Assembly: GCA_024349245.1 (NCBI GenBank)
Contig: JALDNG010000090.1
Location: 530,501 to 594,500 of the forward strand
Length of the DNA stretch: 64,000 nucleotides
Direction of reading: 5' to 3'
From: Neodontobutis hainanensis
Lineage: Eukaryota > Chordata > Actinopteri > Gobiiformes > Odontobutidae
Both the position numbers and the translations under genes were made by a program. Below the pieces are notes generated by a model that was not told where the DNA came from, did not search any database, and saw nothing but the letters and a program-made list of their open reading frames with translations. Positions 1 through 12,731 of the stretch are shown here, one piece after another (within the stretch, counting starts at the first letter, position 1; every line of letters begins with the position of its first letter).

Positions 1-772
1 AGTCGTAAGCTCGAGTAGAAGCCTGTCTGAAGCCCATTGAGGATGAATGATAGATATAGCTATAAGCACAGCAACAATCCCATTAGCTTTTTAGACGTCC
101 ATTTATGTTAAAGTTTTTGAGCTATTGCCAGTGAAAAGCTTGTTTTATAGCAAATGATGTTTGCCAACCTCCAAGCGAAGGCCACATATTATGTTAAGCC
201 TGAGGGGTAAAACTTAATGTGGCTGGGCATTTGGAGCACCGGCAATTGGAATCCCAAGAGAATCAATTACATCGGAAATAAATACTGAGCGTCAGTGAAA
301 TTATTCTGCTACTCCCCGCTTTATAGTCTGCTACAGAGAGATTTCAGCTTCTTTCCCCATCATCTAGCAGGTTATTTCCAGGCGCTCAGGTACAGAGGCG
401 TTGTGTTTCAGTCTATCAGACAGCATTCAGCTCCTGACGACCCTGACGTTCCACTTAGAGCCTGGAAAGTCTTAATCTGCTTCTTTTGGCTGTCACTTCT
501 CGTTGAAGTCACTTCTGACACCAGTTTTTCGCTTCCAACCGACGCTTTAACCCCCAACGCGGTGTATTACATCACCTTTACCAGATGATTTCACATAAGC
601 GGCTGCCGATCACTGCTCCAGAAATGCTTTTTGCGCTGTTTTGTTGTGTTTATTTCTATTTTCCCCCTTCAAATAGCACATTGAACTGTCTCGGCGAGGC
701 TGGCAGCTTGCACGGCGTCGCTGAGGAGCAGTCGTGACAGCTCTGCTCTGTGTGTGAGAGACCGGAGGGAAT

Positions 773-776
<4 letters not shown>
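1..776. other. Noncoding flank, no gene supported
   Basis: No recognisable gene. An open frame of 97 codons at 295-588 begins with GTG, has no ATG near its start and matches no family I know, so I treat it as chance. The stretch around 440-580 is somewhat richer in GC than its surroundings and could be part of a regulatory island, but nothing specific can be read from it. Confidence 0.6.
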
Positions 777-809
<33 letters not shown>

Positions 810-819
810 GGGGGGGGGG
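777..819. repeat. (GT)15-(G)13 compound microsatellite
   Basis: A perfect run of 15 GT dinucleotides (777-806) passes directly into 13 consecutive G (807-819). GT runs can adopt Z-DNA and G runs stall polymerases, so length polymorphism and assembly error are both likely here. Open frames over this block on both strands are artefacts of the repeat. Confidence 0.95.
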
Positions 820-1999
820 ATGACACCCTTTCAGTTGGCGCGACGGGAAAGCCTTCATTGTGCCTTTGGTATCTCTTCTAATCAGGAAGCAGCATTAAAA
901 GTGGTAATCTGTGCATCTTTTTGGCAACACCTTTATCAGGATGTGCTCATTAGCTGCACCTGCGCTGTCACCATGCCGCTTGTCACTCAAACAGTAGGTC
1001 TGTTTATTTCCAAACACGACAAAATTTGACGAGAATTGCATCAATCTCACCCGGGATGGAATCGAGGAGTCATCATAGAAGGGGGCATGGAAGGTGTAAA
1101 GTCATTTTCAGCCTTTTTTTAAAACACAATTAAAGGAGTTCTGCCGGTGAAATAACTTCTATAAGAATAAGTTATGGACAAGACAAAGACTTTACAGACC
1201 AAGATCTAGTCCTGCTCAAGCCCAGAGATACTCCAAGTCCAGTCTCAGCAGAAATAAAACAAAATAAAATGACTGACATGTTTAATCTAATCAATGCAAT
1301 CAACAAATAAATCAGCAGGAGTCCTCTTTGTCAGAGACCAAGACAATAAAGTTAAAATAAGTTGTAGGTTTATGTAGGGAGGACACAGGATCTGGAATGC
1401 AACCACACATTTACCTCTGTACAGCTGTCATAACAGACCACCTTATCTTTTCAATCAGGTTTTAACCCTGTTTCTTTCACTTGAAATGTTGCCACTGGTT
1501 CTTCACTTTAGCTGTTTCTTTCCTAGTCACTACATACACTGTAGTCATATTGAGAGTATTTATTTTTGCATAGCTGAATATCGGAGGGGATGTACCCCTC
1601 TCAAAATGTATTACTATTACAATCCTGCTTCCGCACAGAAAAGCGTTCTTTAAGCGCAGCAGACAGCCCGGGTTTTGTTACTGTCGGGTCCCACTGTGTA
1701 ATACGCAGAGACGAGAAGCGGGGCAGACTTTTATTGATATGAAAATGTCACATGCTGTTGCCTTAAAGTCAGCGCAGCAAAAGTTCTTCCCCTCAGTAAT
1801 ATTAATGCCTGTTCTATCTGATTAGGATGTGAAAGTGTGAAGTCAGCAGCTGCTCTTTGAAAATACCTATCTAATTTGCTGTGGTACTAAGCTGCAGAGT
1901 GGCTGTGCTGTTTGTGTACAGGGAAACAAGTGTATGTGTGTGCGTGTGTGTGCACCGAGGAATACAGCGCAGTGACAGGAGTGGGTATGGGGGGTATTT
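820..1999. other. Noncoding interval, no gene supported
   Basis: Unique AT-rich sequence without a coherent coding frame. A short impure GT stretch lies at about 1932-1952. I see no transposon ends, RNA gene or splice-bounded exon. Confidence 0.55.
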
Positions 2000-2180
2000 G
2001 ATAGAGCCAGAGTTGCTGAGGAAGTGGCACTTCGCTGTGATGGAGGAGATGAAAGCCAAAGGCACGTTAATTATGCATCTGTCTCCAATGGATAACACTC
2101 AGAGGAGACATGTCCTGATTCATTTGGCAGATTATTCTTCACTTCTGCTCAGGGATTTCAAGGAGATGATTTATTGATCT
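2000..2180. promoter_or_regulatory. Candidate conserved noncoding element
   Basis: A repeat-free block with balanced composition. It contains ATTA/TAAT-type and TGCAT homeodomain- or octamer-like words and an uninterrupted frame that resembles no protein. Its texture is like vertebrate developmental enhancers and unlike the AT-rich low-complexity DNA on either side. Conservation has not been tested; the call is inference. Confidence 0.3.
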
Positions 2181-3639
2181 TGCTCCAACTGTGTCCTGTT
2201 GTTATTGCTGAATTCTGATTGGCCTCTGATTATGGACTGCCTCAGCTCGGTAAGTGAATGCAGCTGGAGAGGCGAGTGTGAGTTGTAGGACAGCGGTTTG
2301 ATTTCCTTGATGTAATCTGTTGGTATAACATGCAGATGCCAAAGATAAAGTCTTTTAACAAAGCCTTAGTTGTTTTAGCACCATCAAATGCATGTATCAC
2401 TGGCAGAAACATTTCATGAAACCAAAACCCAACTCAAATCATTCTAACTAGACCACTCATTGACACAACTTTGTAAATCACCATGTCTGCTTTACTAATG
2501 TTGATTTGCCAGACTGCATCTCAAAGTGCAGCACATTGGGTTAGCCATAGATCCCATAGCCACACGTTTTAGTGTAACTTTGTGCTGCAGCTGGATTCTC
2601 ACGAGATCTGGGAGTTTACAAACTCGGGGTAAATACATTTTGTATTACGCCAAGCCAACCACTTGCGTCAAACCATGGGCTAACCGGCATGAACAAGAAA
2701 AGGTGGGTTTTTAATTTGAAGTCAGTAAAAACTGATGGACAATGCATGCTCAACAGACAAAGTTGTGCTTTGCAATGATTCATTGTTCTTCTGTGTCTTT
2801 CATTGTTTTGTTTTTTTCAAGGTTTAGCCCACCTTTATATTTTCACCTTGTAGCCCTTTAGTTATCATGCAAAAGCAATTCAGAAAAGTTACATATTTAA
2901 AAGGATTAGTTTGGTAGCGTTCTAAGCAATCAACACAGGTAATCTGTAATGACATGCAGGAATGTTGCGCAGATCTGGTGCAGTCAAGTGCATCCCAAAT
3001 CTGAACCAGGGCCCATGGGTTCAATGATTAAACTTCTGGTTAAAGTTATAGTAAGGCTGTGGTCAGGTTTAGAAAAAAAGTATGGTTGGATTTAAGATCA
3101 TGAAGAAAGTTTAACATATTATGCTGATAATATTTATCATTTCTATATTATACAGTGCCATCTTCACATAGCATTTCTCCAAAACATTGTTGTACCCTCA
3201 GAATGAAAGACTTAAATAAGCAGTGGCACAATACAGCATTTCCTGCAGAAAAGCCTGCATCAATAATATGTCATGAAGCGTAACACCTCTTGCTTGTTAT
3301 TCTACACAGAAACGCCACAGACATCTCACTGACAACATTGTAAATCCACGAGCCACAAACTGTATTTTTGTCTTGGAGAATGCATCTTGTGTTCAACTGA
3401 TAGCTGTGGATAAGTATTTGACAAATAATGTGGATCATCCCTACTCACTGGCGCATTTTTCTTTGTCTGATCCCGGCACAAAACACAAGAGTAGCCGAAG
3501 CAGTGTAAAAGTGATCTATGGCAAGGCAGTAAAGTGATAAGCGCTGATATTTCCATTTAATGGGATTCAGAAAAGATTAAGAAGAAGCAAAGTTAAAGAC
3601 TTATAAATGATCAAGATATAGCCTGGTTTGTCAGGTTTT
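2181..3639. other. Noncoding interval, no gene supported
   Basis: Unique sequence of mixed composition. Short open frames at 2526-2714 (plus) and 2824-3024 and 3326-3556 (minus) have no recognisable domain. No repeat family is identified. Confidence 0.55.
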
Positions 3640-4060
3640 ATCTCCTCCGAGCCATGTGTCCAATGCATAATTATTCAAAAGCCTTATTAATTCTTATTTA
3701 TTCCACTAAGGAGCAGAGTCTTGTTGGACAAAGGCTTAAAGGGTGCTCTCTCCCACACTGATAACATTTTAATTCAGCCTCTCCAGTGTGTTGCATGACT
3801 TTTTGTGAATGACCTGAGACAACCATTCATTTTTTTTTATGGCGGCGGTGTGTCATTTAAGTGGGCTTATATTCACCAGGAACAGAGATAAATGACTCTG
3901 TAATTATTAGACCATCTATTTTCATATTTCAAAACTGCAGATCAGGGCGCCAAAAGAGGCCAAAGGCGCCTGATGAATGATAAGGATTTATTGACCCACT
4001 GAGCCTGTGCCATTTGAGGAAAAGTCAGGCCTGAACTAATTCTGTCTGAACCATCATGAT
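3640..4060. promoter_or_regulatory. Candidate conserved noncoding element (strong texture)
   Basis: About 420 bp, free of simple repeats except one T run near 3831-3838, and dense in developmental transcription-factor words. It shows an octamer-like ATGCATAATTATTC near 3664, TAATTATTA near 3901, several ATTA cores, and paired GGCGCC/GGCGCC words near 3947 and 3965. It has no coding frame. This is one of the best enhancer-like blocks in the window. The call rests on motif density and composition only. Confidence 0.4.
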
Positions 4061-5689
4061 TACGGGGAGCACAGACTTAGATAAAAAACGTGGTATAATG
4101 TTATTCAAATTCAGCTTGTCTCAGATGGAAACAACGTGTTTTGTGGCAATACTACTGACATTTTCCCAGTAAAAGGTAAATCTTGGATTGACAGGTGGTT
4201 GATGCAATTTAGTTAGCATAAAGCTCTGATGGTCTTTTTGTTGTAGAATATCCCTGTCTTTTGTACATCTCAGCACTTCCATAACAGTATAGTGCCATCA
4301 TTGAATGAGTTAAGTGGCCACATCTTGGCCCCACTTTTCTGCTTTCTTAATTACTTTAGCCCTATGTCTGTGTTTTTATGGAACACCACAATGCAGCAAA
4401 TGAGGCAAATGCTGGTAGACACAACAGTGTTAGGTTTAGGCATAAAATATTTTAAGGAAATTTATGTCTTTTTTATTGATATATGGTGAGACACAGTTGA
4501 GGAGATGACTTGGAGCAAACACTTGCTACTTTGTTTGTGCAAGTCTATTAGGTATGCTCCTCAAGTACCCCACAGTTGTTGGGTACTTGGCATGCTGTGG
4601 CTATCAAGGGGATGTTTCTATTTTTAAGTAGTCATATTTGATTGCAACTTGGGTTAAAATAGTATGCACACTAACTCGAGAAATGTTAGACAATTAGTGT
4701 TATTTCTAACGTGTATATGTGAATACGCTGAAATAATATAGCCTATTGTCAAATGAGGGATCTAAAAACTGTCTTACATAAATTACTAACTCTGTAAAAA
4801 ACTTTTTTCTGTCAGAAAAAAGACCAGACCTGACTAAAACGTAAAAACATTAACAAAAACATTACATACAACAAGCTGTTACTCTCGTCATTTTAACACC
4901 TTTGACTATGGATTGAGTGCAGTTCAGTTTTATGGATAAACTTTCATCTGAAGAACAAAAGCATATTTCAGTCTAATCCTTTTGGAGTCTGTATCATCAT
5001 CCTTAAGGAACGGAAAATCATCATAAATTGTGTCTTAGTAAGATGCTGTTCCAAAAAGTCCTAATGATGGATTCGACTCAAAGTATCCCATAATGCACTA
5101 CAATGTTGGCACATAAGCCACTGTGTATAAAGCAGAGAAAACCATTTTGATTGTCTATTCACTGAATGTGGGTCTCACTCAGAATGTGACAAAGGACAAC
5201 ATAGTGATCTTTCCCCTCGTCTTCATCATCTTTATTTGCTCCACACATTTTTATAGACATATATAACAAGCCAATATCCTTATCATAAAAGTAATGAGGC
5301 TGAGCAAAGTTTAGCTCAGTTTGAAAAATGACTAAAGTACACAGTGGACACTAGGTCATGGTGCCTCTTGTAAAAGTTGGTGGCTAAAGTGCCCGACACA
5401 CTGCGGAATACTGCGAAAGGAGATAAAGGCAAAGCCAAACAAATAAATCAGCTTGCACAAACTGCCAAAGTTATCTGGTGTTTTTCCCGGCTGAGGGGGC
5501 AGGAGGAAATGGGAGAGTGGAGCAAGGGTTAGATGTTAGCCGCTACGAGGGCTAGAGGGATTCTTCAGCACTCAACAGGGACAATTTGAAACTCAATATC
5601 CCAAAGGCGATGTTCGAAGAAATGTGTGAAAAAATGTGTATGGTGTTTGCTTTATCATGTCTTGAAAAAGTATCCACGGTTCTCTGAGG
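4061..5689. other. Noncoding interval with a small hairpin
   Basis: No gene is supported; the open frame at 4292-4489 has no domain. A perfect 10-bp inverted repeat with a one-base spacer lies at 4802-4822 (CTTTTTTCTG / CAGAAAAAAG). It is A/T-run driven and probably not functional. Confidence 0.5.
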
Positions 5690-5950
5690 CTTGAGCTTTT
5701 GTTTTAAAGTGAAGGAGCAACTCATTAGCCTCTGAACACTAGATCTCTGTAAGGCTGAATAATAAAAGCGGCATTATAAATTATTCTTCTCCGGTGCTTA
5801 CTTTACGTTATAGGCTGGCGGTGTTGAACTGGAGTGTTAATTAAAGCACTCATATCTCAACTTTTACTGCCCGGCCGCTAAAATGACCACTGACTGATAA
5901 GACCGTCGATCAATATCAGTGGTGGTCATTTGGTCAAGTGCAAAAAAGTC
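5690..5950. promoter_or_regulatory. Candidate conserved noncoding element
   Basis: A GC-richer, repeat-free block with TTAATTAAAG and ATAATAAAAG homeodomain or Cdx-like words. An imperfect inverted repeat spans roughly 5884-5928, with gaccact and agtggtggtc arms. It is not coding. Regulatory identity is inferred from texture only. Confidence 0.3.
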
Positions 5951-7289
5951 TGGCTTCGACCCAATTGGACAGAGGTGAGGTTTTATTACTCAGCCTATAA
6001 GGACATACCAGTGGAGTCTTAAAGTAACTTCACTGAAATCAAGTCTGATTACTGACCAATCACTGACTCAACTGTATCCGTGTAATCAGCGGTACATCAA
6101 TGCACAAGTGACTACTTTTAGCCACCATTTCGCTAATGAACCTTTGAAAAGTAGTAGACACTAATTGTACTGGTTGTTTTGGACTGTACTTTATTTTTAA
6201 TCACGTGCTGCTGGATATATCTGCTAAAGCTACACCTCAGTAATAAAATCTGGTAAGACTGGGTTAGTATTAAAATGCAGTGACTTAAAAGCGGTAAACT
6301 AATCTCTGAAAGCTGCATGTTCTTCTTAACTACCTGTTCCAAGCTTTCTTCAGCGGTCTGTTCGTGCCACTACAGTAACCATTTATGTGCTTTTCACAAT
6401 GCAATATGTGAAAGTTTGAGTGCAGTACAATTAAGTCCACTAGACATTCGGAATCCATTACCAAAGAGCGCTGCATTATGGTCTATGTAGTTAGTGACTA
6501 GAGAATGGATTCAGAAACAGCCTTAGAGCAGCGTTTAGACAAAAGATGCCTGGAAAACCTTGTGAGCTAAGTGTTCGGCTTTAGCAGTTCGAGCAGTTTA
6601 AATGTGTTGCCTTACTTTGAGTGTCAAGGTTTGACCCGTTTCATTATCTTGAAAGTTTGTCATAGAAATTATTCTTTATCATAGCTTGAACCAAGCATAG
6701 CTGAAATAAGACAAGTGCAGAGTTTTTGAAAAAAGCAGTACATTATTACATTAGCAACACCAATATAACTGGTCATATACTAGTGTAGTATATGTACTAT
6801 CTGGAGAGTTAGTAGCCTGTTTTTTTGCATAAACCGTCATGCACATAGTCCAAAGATGTTTGCCTAACGAGAGCCTGCTGCAGAAGCAACACACTGCAGA
6901 CTATGGTCAAAGTTTAAAATCTGTGGCATCCCATTTTTTGAAGTGTGTAACCCACAATACTACCATATTGCTCTCTTTGTGCTATGCCAGCAATAAATAA
7001 ATAAGTTCCATAGCCTAAGTTAAACATAACATAGCTATGTTTTGTGTCAGAGGTAGGCATTTAATTACTACATTAAACACTAAAGTTAGTGCAGTGACAA
7101 CTGTATTAATTAGATAACATACCGGGCTTCTTGTTATAATGTATTGCTTCTTCAACAAGCACAGACAGTGCACTAATTATTCACTGAGCTTCTTTTTCAG
7201 AAGCAATGCAAAGGTGTTCCTTAAACGTGTCAAAACAATAAGTTACACAGTATATGTAAAAGACCTTAAATAGCTTTCCACACAGTTTC
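5951..7289. other. Noncoding interval, no gene supported
   Basis: AT-rich unique sequence. The minus-strand open frame at 6133-6342 shows no domain. I identify no mobile-element ends. Confidence 0.55.
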
Positions 7290-7730
7290 GTATCCTGCTT
7301 TAGGCCCATCATATGATGCTAAAAGGAGGCAAACTGTCAGCCGTGCCTCTCCTCCGACTCATCTTCCTTTCTGCTTCAATTTGGCTGCGTCTCGGTGCAG
7401 CAGCTGTCAGTGCATTCATTCATGGTCAGTGATTGATGACTGTCTGCGCTTTAATGACAGAGCCGTGGATAATACTTTCTCCATCGACTGGCACATAATT
7501 AACCATTGAATGAAAGTTTCCTTGGCATTTGAGAAAAACACAAGTGTAGTTATTTTAGCTTCAATACATTTCTGCATCATTTAGCCTGTCTTGGCGGGGT
7601 TGTGTTTTCTCCTTTCACCAACATGACAGCAGCGTTGGCTCCAGCGCCAGAAGGAAATGACTAACATTACAGTACATCCACTAATTGTCTGAGTCAAAAG
7701 GTGATGATTATTTCTGGAAGCCTTCGGTAG
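7290..7730. promoter_or_regulatory. Candidate conserved noncoding element (strong texture)
   Basis: About 440 bp with no simple repeats. It contains E-box-like CAGCTG words near 7400, GATTGATGACTG (Pbx/Meis-like TGATTGAT followed by TGAC) near 7430, CATAATTAACCATTGA near 7493 and AATTGTCTGAGTCA near 7683. This word mixture and the absence of a frame are typical of vertebrate developmental enhancers. Conservation is untested. Confidence 0.4.
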
Positions 7731-10059
7731 CGCACAGCTAACTATAAAATAAAATTAGACGTCTTGTTGGCATCGCATGCCACAATCTCCTTGGGAGCCC
7801 GGCCAAAAATGACAGTTCAGATTTCAATACAGTCATTACAAAATTACTTTTACCTCCAGGAACCTACACTTTTTTAGAACAGGGAATTTACATCAAGGTA
7901 ATTACTGCTTAATTGCATGTATTGTGGAGTTCAGGGATTGATTTGGCAACAATGTAGTGTGGTACAAGACCACACTAACTGAGAGTCTATAAAGTGTTTT
8001 GTGTTTGAGACCATGGCAGGGCAAGATCGAGTCAAGGCAAAGACCAGAGTATAAAATGGAAAAGATACAAGGGAACCGTTCCTAACACTAAAAGTTTAGT
8101 CTTATGCTGTGTTCACATGCTCCTTTGATGCGCCAGATTTTTGAGATGGAGGTTGTGTTTGTTCCTATTCCTACTACTTGGAGAGTCGGTAAAGCGTCAG
8201 AAAACATAGAGCTGTTCAGTTACTAGTATTTTTTTTTGTGTCCCGTTTGTGATATATATTTGGCTGTTTGGGATGATAAAAGTTCTAATAATAATGCTGC
8301 TGGCTCCTTCAAAATAAGTCCTTCATAATACGTATGGCTATGAAAACTGTATGATTCATAAATATAAACTATACACAATGTCGGCAAAAACAAAAAAAAA
8401 TAGTAAAATAGTGGTAGTGGTGGGAATCAGGTGTTTTATTTAAAAAGTGCTGGCCTTTTGTTGTATCAATGTGTTAAACCACCATCACTAGTTACTTGAA
8501 ATACTGATACTGACAAATATGAAACACATTTTGATGGAAAGAAACTTTTACTATTTATTACAACAGTGCTGTCATACCATCTCCATAAGCACTGAGCTTT
8601 CTTGCCGACACTTGGGGCATGTAACCATTTACAGTAACAGCAAAGACATACAACATGTACAAATACATGTAGTATTTCTAGTGTTATTTATTTGTTATAT
8701 TTTTATTTATTTTATCCACCATCCTCCACAAGCAGAAAGCACCGAATCTATCAATGTCAAAATATGTCGAGTGAATGCATAACTAACAATGGTTGCTAAC
8801 CCTCCTTTTGTCAAACAGATCGATTGGAGCATGTCTGGGGTTTTGTTTGTCGTTGTCTATACACTGGATCTGAATGGCTTTGTGAAGGCCCTTTAAGGCT
8901 TTATGACTTCTTTCTTCCTTTAGGGAGACATTGATCTCTACCCGTTGTAATGTTATTTTTTCTATACCAAACCATGAACTTGACCTTGCTTTATAAAGAA
9001 AAATGAGAGCACTAGCTGTGAATACTGCCAGATGTTGTTGATTTTAATGCACAATACCTGCAACAAGAGGAAAACACAAGTCACGATCTGTATAGATGCA
9101 GAGCAGCCTCAGATTCTCGCACTTCAGGAAAAGCTCGCTGATGCACAGCTGTCCGAAAAAAAAACTGCTTAACACCACCGACAAGTTTGTGGCCTGAATA
9201 GCAACATGCTGTTTTGGCTGTAAATCCTCTTTGCGTGGACTTATCTCAGCTCGGGATTGAAGCCTCGCCGAAGTCATGTTGCGCTGTCATTTCACAAGTG
9301 TTGCCACTGCACAAAGGATTTGGGATGACATTCATGGAAAATGCACTGACCACTTCAAATCTCAGTGACCGTCTGCTCCTCTGACATGCACAGACCTTGA
9401 CAGAGGTTAAGGGCATGACATAAAAGCAGCTGGCAGACGTTAAAACTGATTCTCAACCACCAATAGGACATTTTATTTTTTAATCTCCTGCATTTTATTT
9501 TAGCATTTTTACAATATGTTTTTATGCCAAGGTGCATTATAGTGACATATGGTTGGTATTGGTCCTGTGACTTTTGGTTGAACCCAACTGTCTCACTATT
9601 GCACATATTAAGTCTTTAATCTGTATGGTTCCTGGCCAGTGGAATTTAAGGAGTTGAAAAATGATGTGAAGAAAAATAAAATGGAAACAATCCGGCTTGA
9701 AATAGCATCCATATCGCAAAGAACTGCTTGAATTGTGTTTATATGTCAAAATAATTGTCCGATCAGAAAGTCTACAGTCTAAGAGAAAGGGGACATTCAA
9801 ATATATCAGAGGTTGTTATCGCAACAAAGTTTTCACATTTGATACAGTTTAACACTGTTTTCACAAGATTTCAGTTTGGTAGATAAAAATAGCCAGCAGA
9901 TTACTTTTTTCCAACCAGTTTTGGTGCACTCTTATTTTCTAATCTGCTGCGTGTAGTCTGCTTACTCTGTTTGAAGATGTTTTTAGCATTTTCCACAAGC
10001 ACTTTCCCTCGCACCTCCTCTGGCTGTCTGGAGTTCTGGTTCACTGAACATAGCCAAAG
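7731..10059. other. Noncoding interval, no gene supported
   Basis: Unique AT-rich DNA with short A runs (for example 8389-8400). Open frames at 8519-8782 (plus), 9044-9277, 9355-9606 and 9537-9800 (minus) are short, overlap in different frames and resemble nothing. No RNA gene or transposon was seen. Confidence 0.55.
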
Positions 10060-10270
10060 GCGTGAAAAACCACTAGTATGTGTGAAATATGCAATACCTA
10101 ATTAGCATAATAATTTCATTGGCTCTCAGCAACGGCACAAATCAGAGCCGGGCCCCTCTGTAATCTGGTCCTGTCACGGCAATCAGTGCCACGGTAAATT
10201 TCTGATCAATTCTAATTAACAGTCTGCAGATTTCTCCCGACTGTTTGCAGTCACAGTTGTGATTTATGAC
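10060..10270. promoter_or_regulatory. Candidate conserved noncoding element
   Basis: Repeat-free block with ATGCAATACCTAATTAGCATAAT (octamer-like and homeodomain-like words combined, near 10088), AATTCTAATTAACAG near 10206 and GC-rich linkers. No coding frame. Read as an enhancer-like island by texture; inference only. Confidence 0.35.
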
Positions 10271-11999
10271 CAACCTCTGCTGTGTTTTCACTTTCTGCCT
10301 GAGCTGTTATTTGGCCGTTATTAGGTGTGAAATTCATGATGGAATACCTCAGAAGACTTGCCCGAAAAAAAAAAAAAACACAGCTGGCTGAGAAAAGTTG
10401 GGAAGAGCTGACGGGAGAGAAACAAAACTCTGCTGCGTGCTCGGGCATCTTTTAAGGTTTGAGTTAGTTTGAGGCTGACAATTGATTAATGTGAGGGTAA
10501 TAAATGGAATTTCAAGGAATCCGGCTTGGATAATACCTTAATGAATTGGATATTGTAGCATAATGTGGAGAAATGATGCCAAAGTCAAGTTCCAAGGTTA
10601 GACCACAACATACCTACAGGATTATTTTTACACATAAACAATTATTGCACATCTAGATGCAAAAATGCATTTTACCAATCAAGACAGTGTTGTAAAAGGG
10701 GCCTATGAGATGCTTAGGAATAGGTAACTTATTCCCTAAAGTAGGTGATTGTCTGCGGAGCCCCTGTTCAGAGAAGAAGACAGGAGCAAAAACACCGGCT
10801 TGTGTTTAATCTGTGACATCTAATGGCGCCAGTGAAAACACACTTTAACAACTTTAGAAACTACTATTAGTCCAAGTGTGTATTTATTTGTATGTATTTT
10901 GCATCACATGGCTCCTCAGTCTCACACTGGCCAGGGTCTGTGTCGGGTCTAGATTGGTTCCAGAGATTCAAAACCTTGTTGCTCTCTCAGGGTCCGGCCT
11001 GTGGTCACAACAGTTTGAACTTCCCACAGCTCTACATCACTAACAGAGGCTATTGTTACTTTCAACTTTGGATCAATAAAGAACAACAACCTGTGGTAGA
11101 TAAAAAGTACTATGGCTGTAACTATAAATGAAGTACAAGAGCCAGGGGATTAACTTCCTGAAGTTAATCCCTTGATAATGACATTAATATTGAGGCTTGA
11201 TATAAACAGCATATTATTGAGGCTAGAGAATGACATGACAGCACAGTTGGCAAAGACGACCCAAATACTGTTTGGTGTTTAGTTCAAGCTAAGGTTCCAA
11301 ATTTGAACATATCAGTTGTTCACAATTAGTTTGTGAAGCAGAAGCGGCATAGAGCCTGGTCTGTGTCAAAGGGATAAATATGTCCGTACATTTTTCAGCA
11401 GCATATTTAAAATATATAAATATCCTCTATGGCCCACCCATTTAAATTGACTTTAAAGAAGTTCAATGTTTCAAATGTCAATTCTTTAAAATGGATTGTT
11501 CACAAGCTGACAACATTACATGGGTTATTTTCTGTGTTGTTGTTCCTGTCTGTTACTCCACACTGGGAGTTTGCAGACACCCATCTATTACAAAAAATAT
11601 AAATTATCCCCCAAAGTATCCAGAGCCACATTTTCAAAATACAAAACTATCCCTTTAAGTCCAGATGTCTACTTACGAACCTGCAGAAAAATGCTCATTA
11701 CAAATCAAATTATGAAACGATAAACCATCTATGACTCATTATTAGTAGCTGCTATATTTCTATACATGTAATTAAAAGAGCGCGGCGGATGGCTTGCCTC
11801 AAGGGAGGGCCTGAAATCAGAGCCAAGAGCCAATGCAGAAATAGATTTTTCATTGCGATAAATTTAACTCCCATTTACAGATAGTATGGTCCCGAACACT
11901 GCACAGCACCTCCTCCTCCACACGTGTCTGCCTGTTCTGGCACCTCGCCTTCACTATCCTACTGAAAAAGACTCAGAGACAAGGTCAAGTGCCACTCAC
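10271..11999. other. Noncoding interval with hairpin
   Basis: No gene is supported. It holds a run of A at about 10364-10378. A perfect 11-bp inverted repeat lies at 11146-11171 with a 4-base loop (GGGATTAACTT / AAGTTAATCCC). The words TTTGGATCAATAAAG near 11068 resemble the 3' tail of some fish retroposons, but nothing upstream confirms one. Confidence 0.5.
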
Positions 12000-12070
12000 C
12001 TTGGCAAAGCACATTTGTTTATGAAAATCATGTTTAACTTGTAAATTTTCCATGCTACACAGTGAGCAGG
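12000..12070 (-). other. Candidate exon, minus strand (weak)
   Basis: On the minus strand a pyrimidine-rich stretch ending TTGCCTGGCAG precedes a 71-bp segment, which is followed by GCCAAG|GTGAGT, a strong donor. One frame is open for all 23 codons but resembles no known protein. The putative intron below it would be only about 38 bases to the next acceptor-like site, too short for a normal fish intron, so any real partner lies further away. It may be chance. Confidence 0.15.
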
Positions 12071-12644
12071 CTGCCAGGCAACATATGAAAATGTAAGAGA
12101 TTCACTGTTTCTTGCTCCACAACAGGACTAGAACCTTCTGTAATTGTATTATCTGTATATTAAAATGTAGTATAGAGGTCATTTCTAGGGTTTAGGTGTT
12201 ATTTCAGACAGTTTTTTGTAAACCCTTTAATGCTGACCACTTGCACATATCAGAGCTCAACATGACATTTGTCTGTTAATGTTGCATCTAAAATCCAATC
12301 CAAACTGACAAAAGAAAACATGCTCGGCCTCAGATGGTCCATGCTGTTTGGCTGTTGGACCTCGTGCTTAATCATGATCAGGTGTGATCTGCTTTCATTA
12401 CCAGGTGCACAGGAGGAAAATGGGCTTTAGCGCCAATACATTTAGTCTCTACCAAATTCAATCAGAACAGCTGCAAGATGCATGGCCCGTGGTTCATTCT
12501 TGACTCTTCTTCTATCTTTTAGAATTCCACATTAGCTATAAGACAGTTGATGAATGCTTTATTTTATTTTATTTAACCTTAGTAAAGTCTAGTGCATTGA
12601 CTTGTTAAGTTTAGGTAAAAAATGCAGGACCTGATGGAAAAATG
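12071..12644. other. Noncoding interval, no gene supported
   Basis: Unique AT-rich sequence without repeats, frames or RNA genes that I can support. Confidence 0.55.
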
Positions 12645-12731
12645 GACAAAATGTGTTTCAGTAATTTACATTGATCATCTTCGAAAAAAGTTAACAAAAT
12701 GAGTTTCAGTAATTTGCATTCATCGTCTTTG
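12645..12731. repeat. Two-copy tandem duplication, 48-bp period
   Basis: The words ACAAAATG...GTTTCAGTAATTT...CATT occur twice, starting at about 12646 and 12694, with a handful of substitutions between the copies. It is a simple local tandem duplication. Confidence 0.8.

Noticed and set aside
11040..11090. Possible LINE 3' tail (GGATCAATAAAG)
   Set aside because: Only a dozen bases match the common tail phrase and no upstream LINE sequence is visible.
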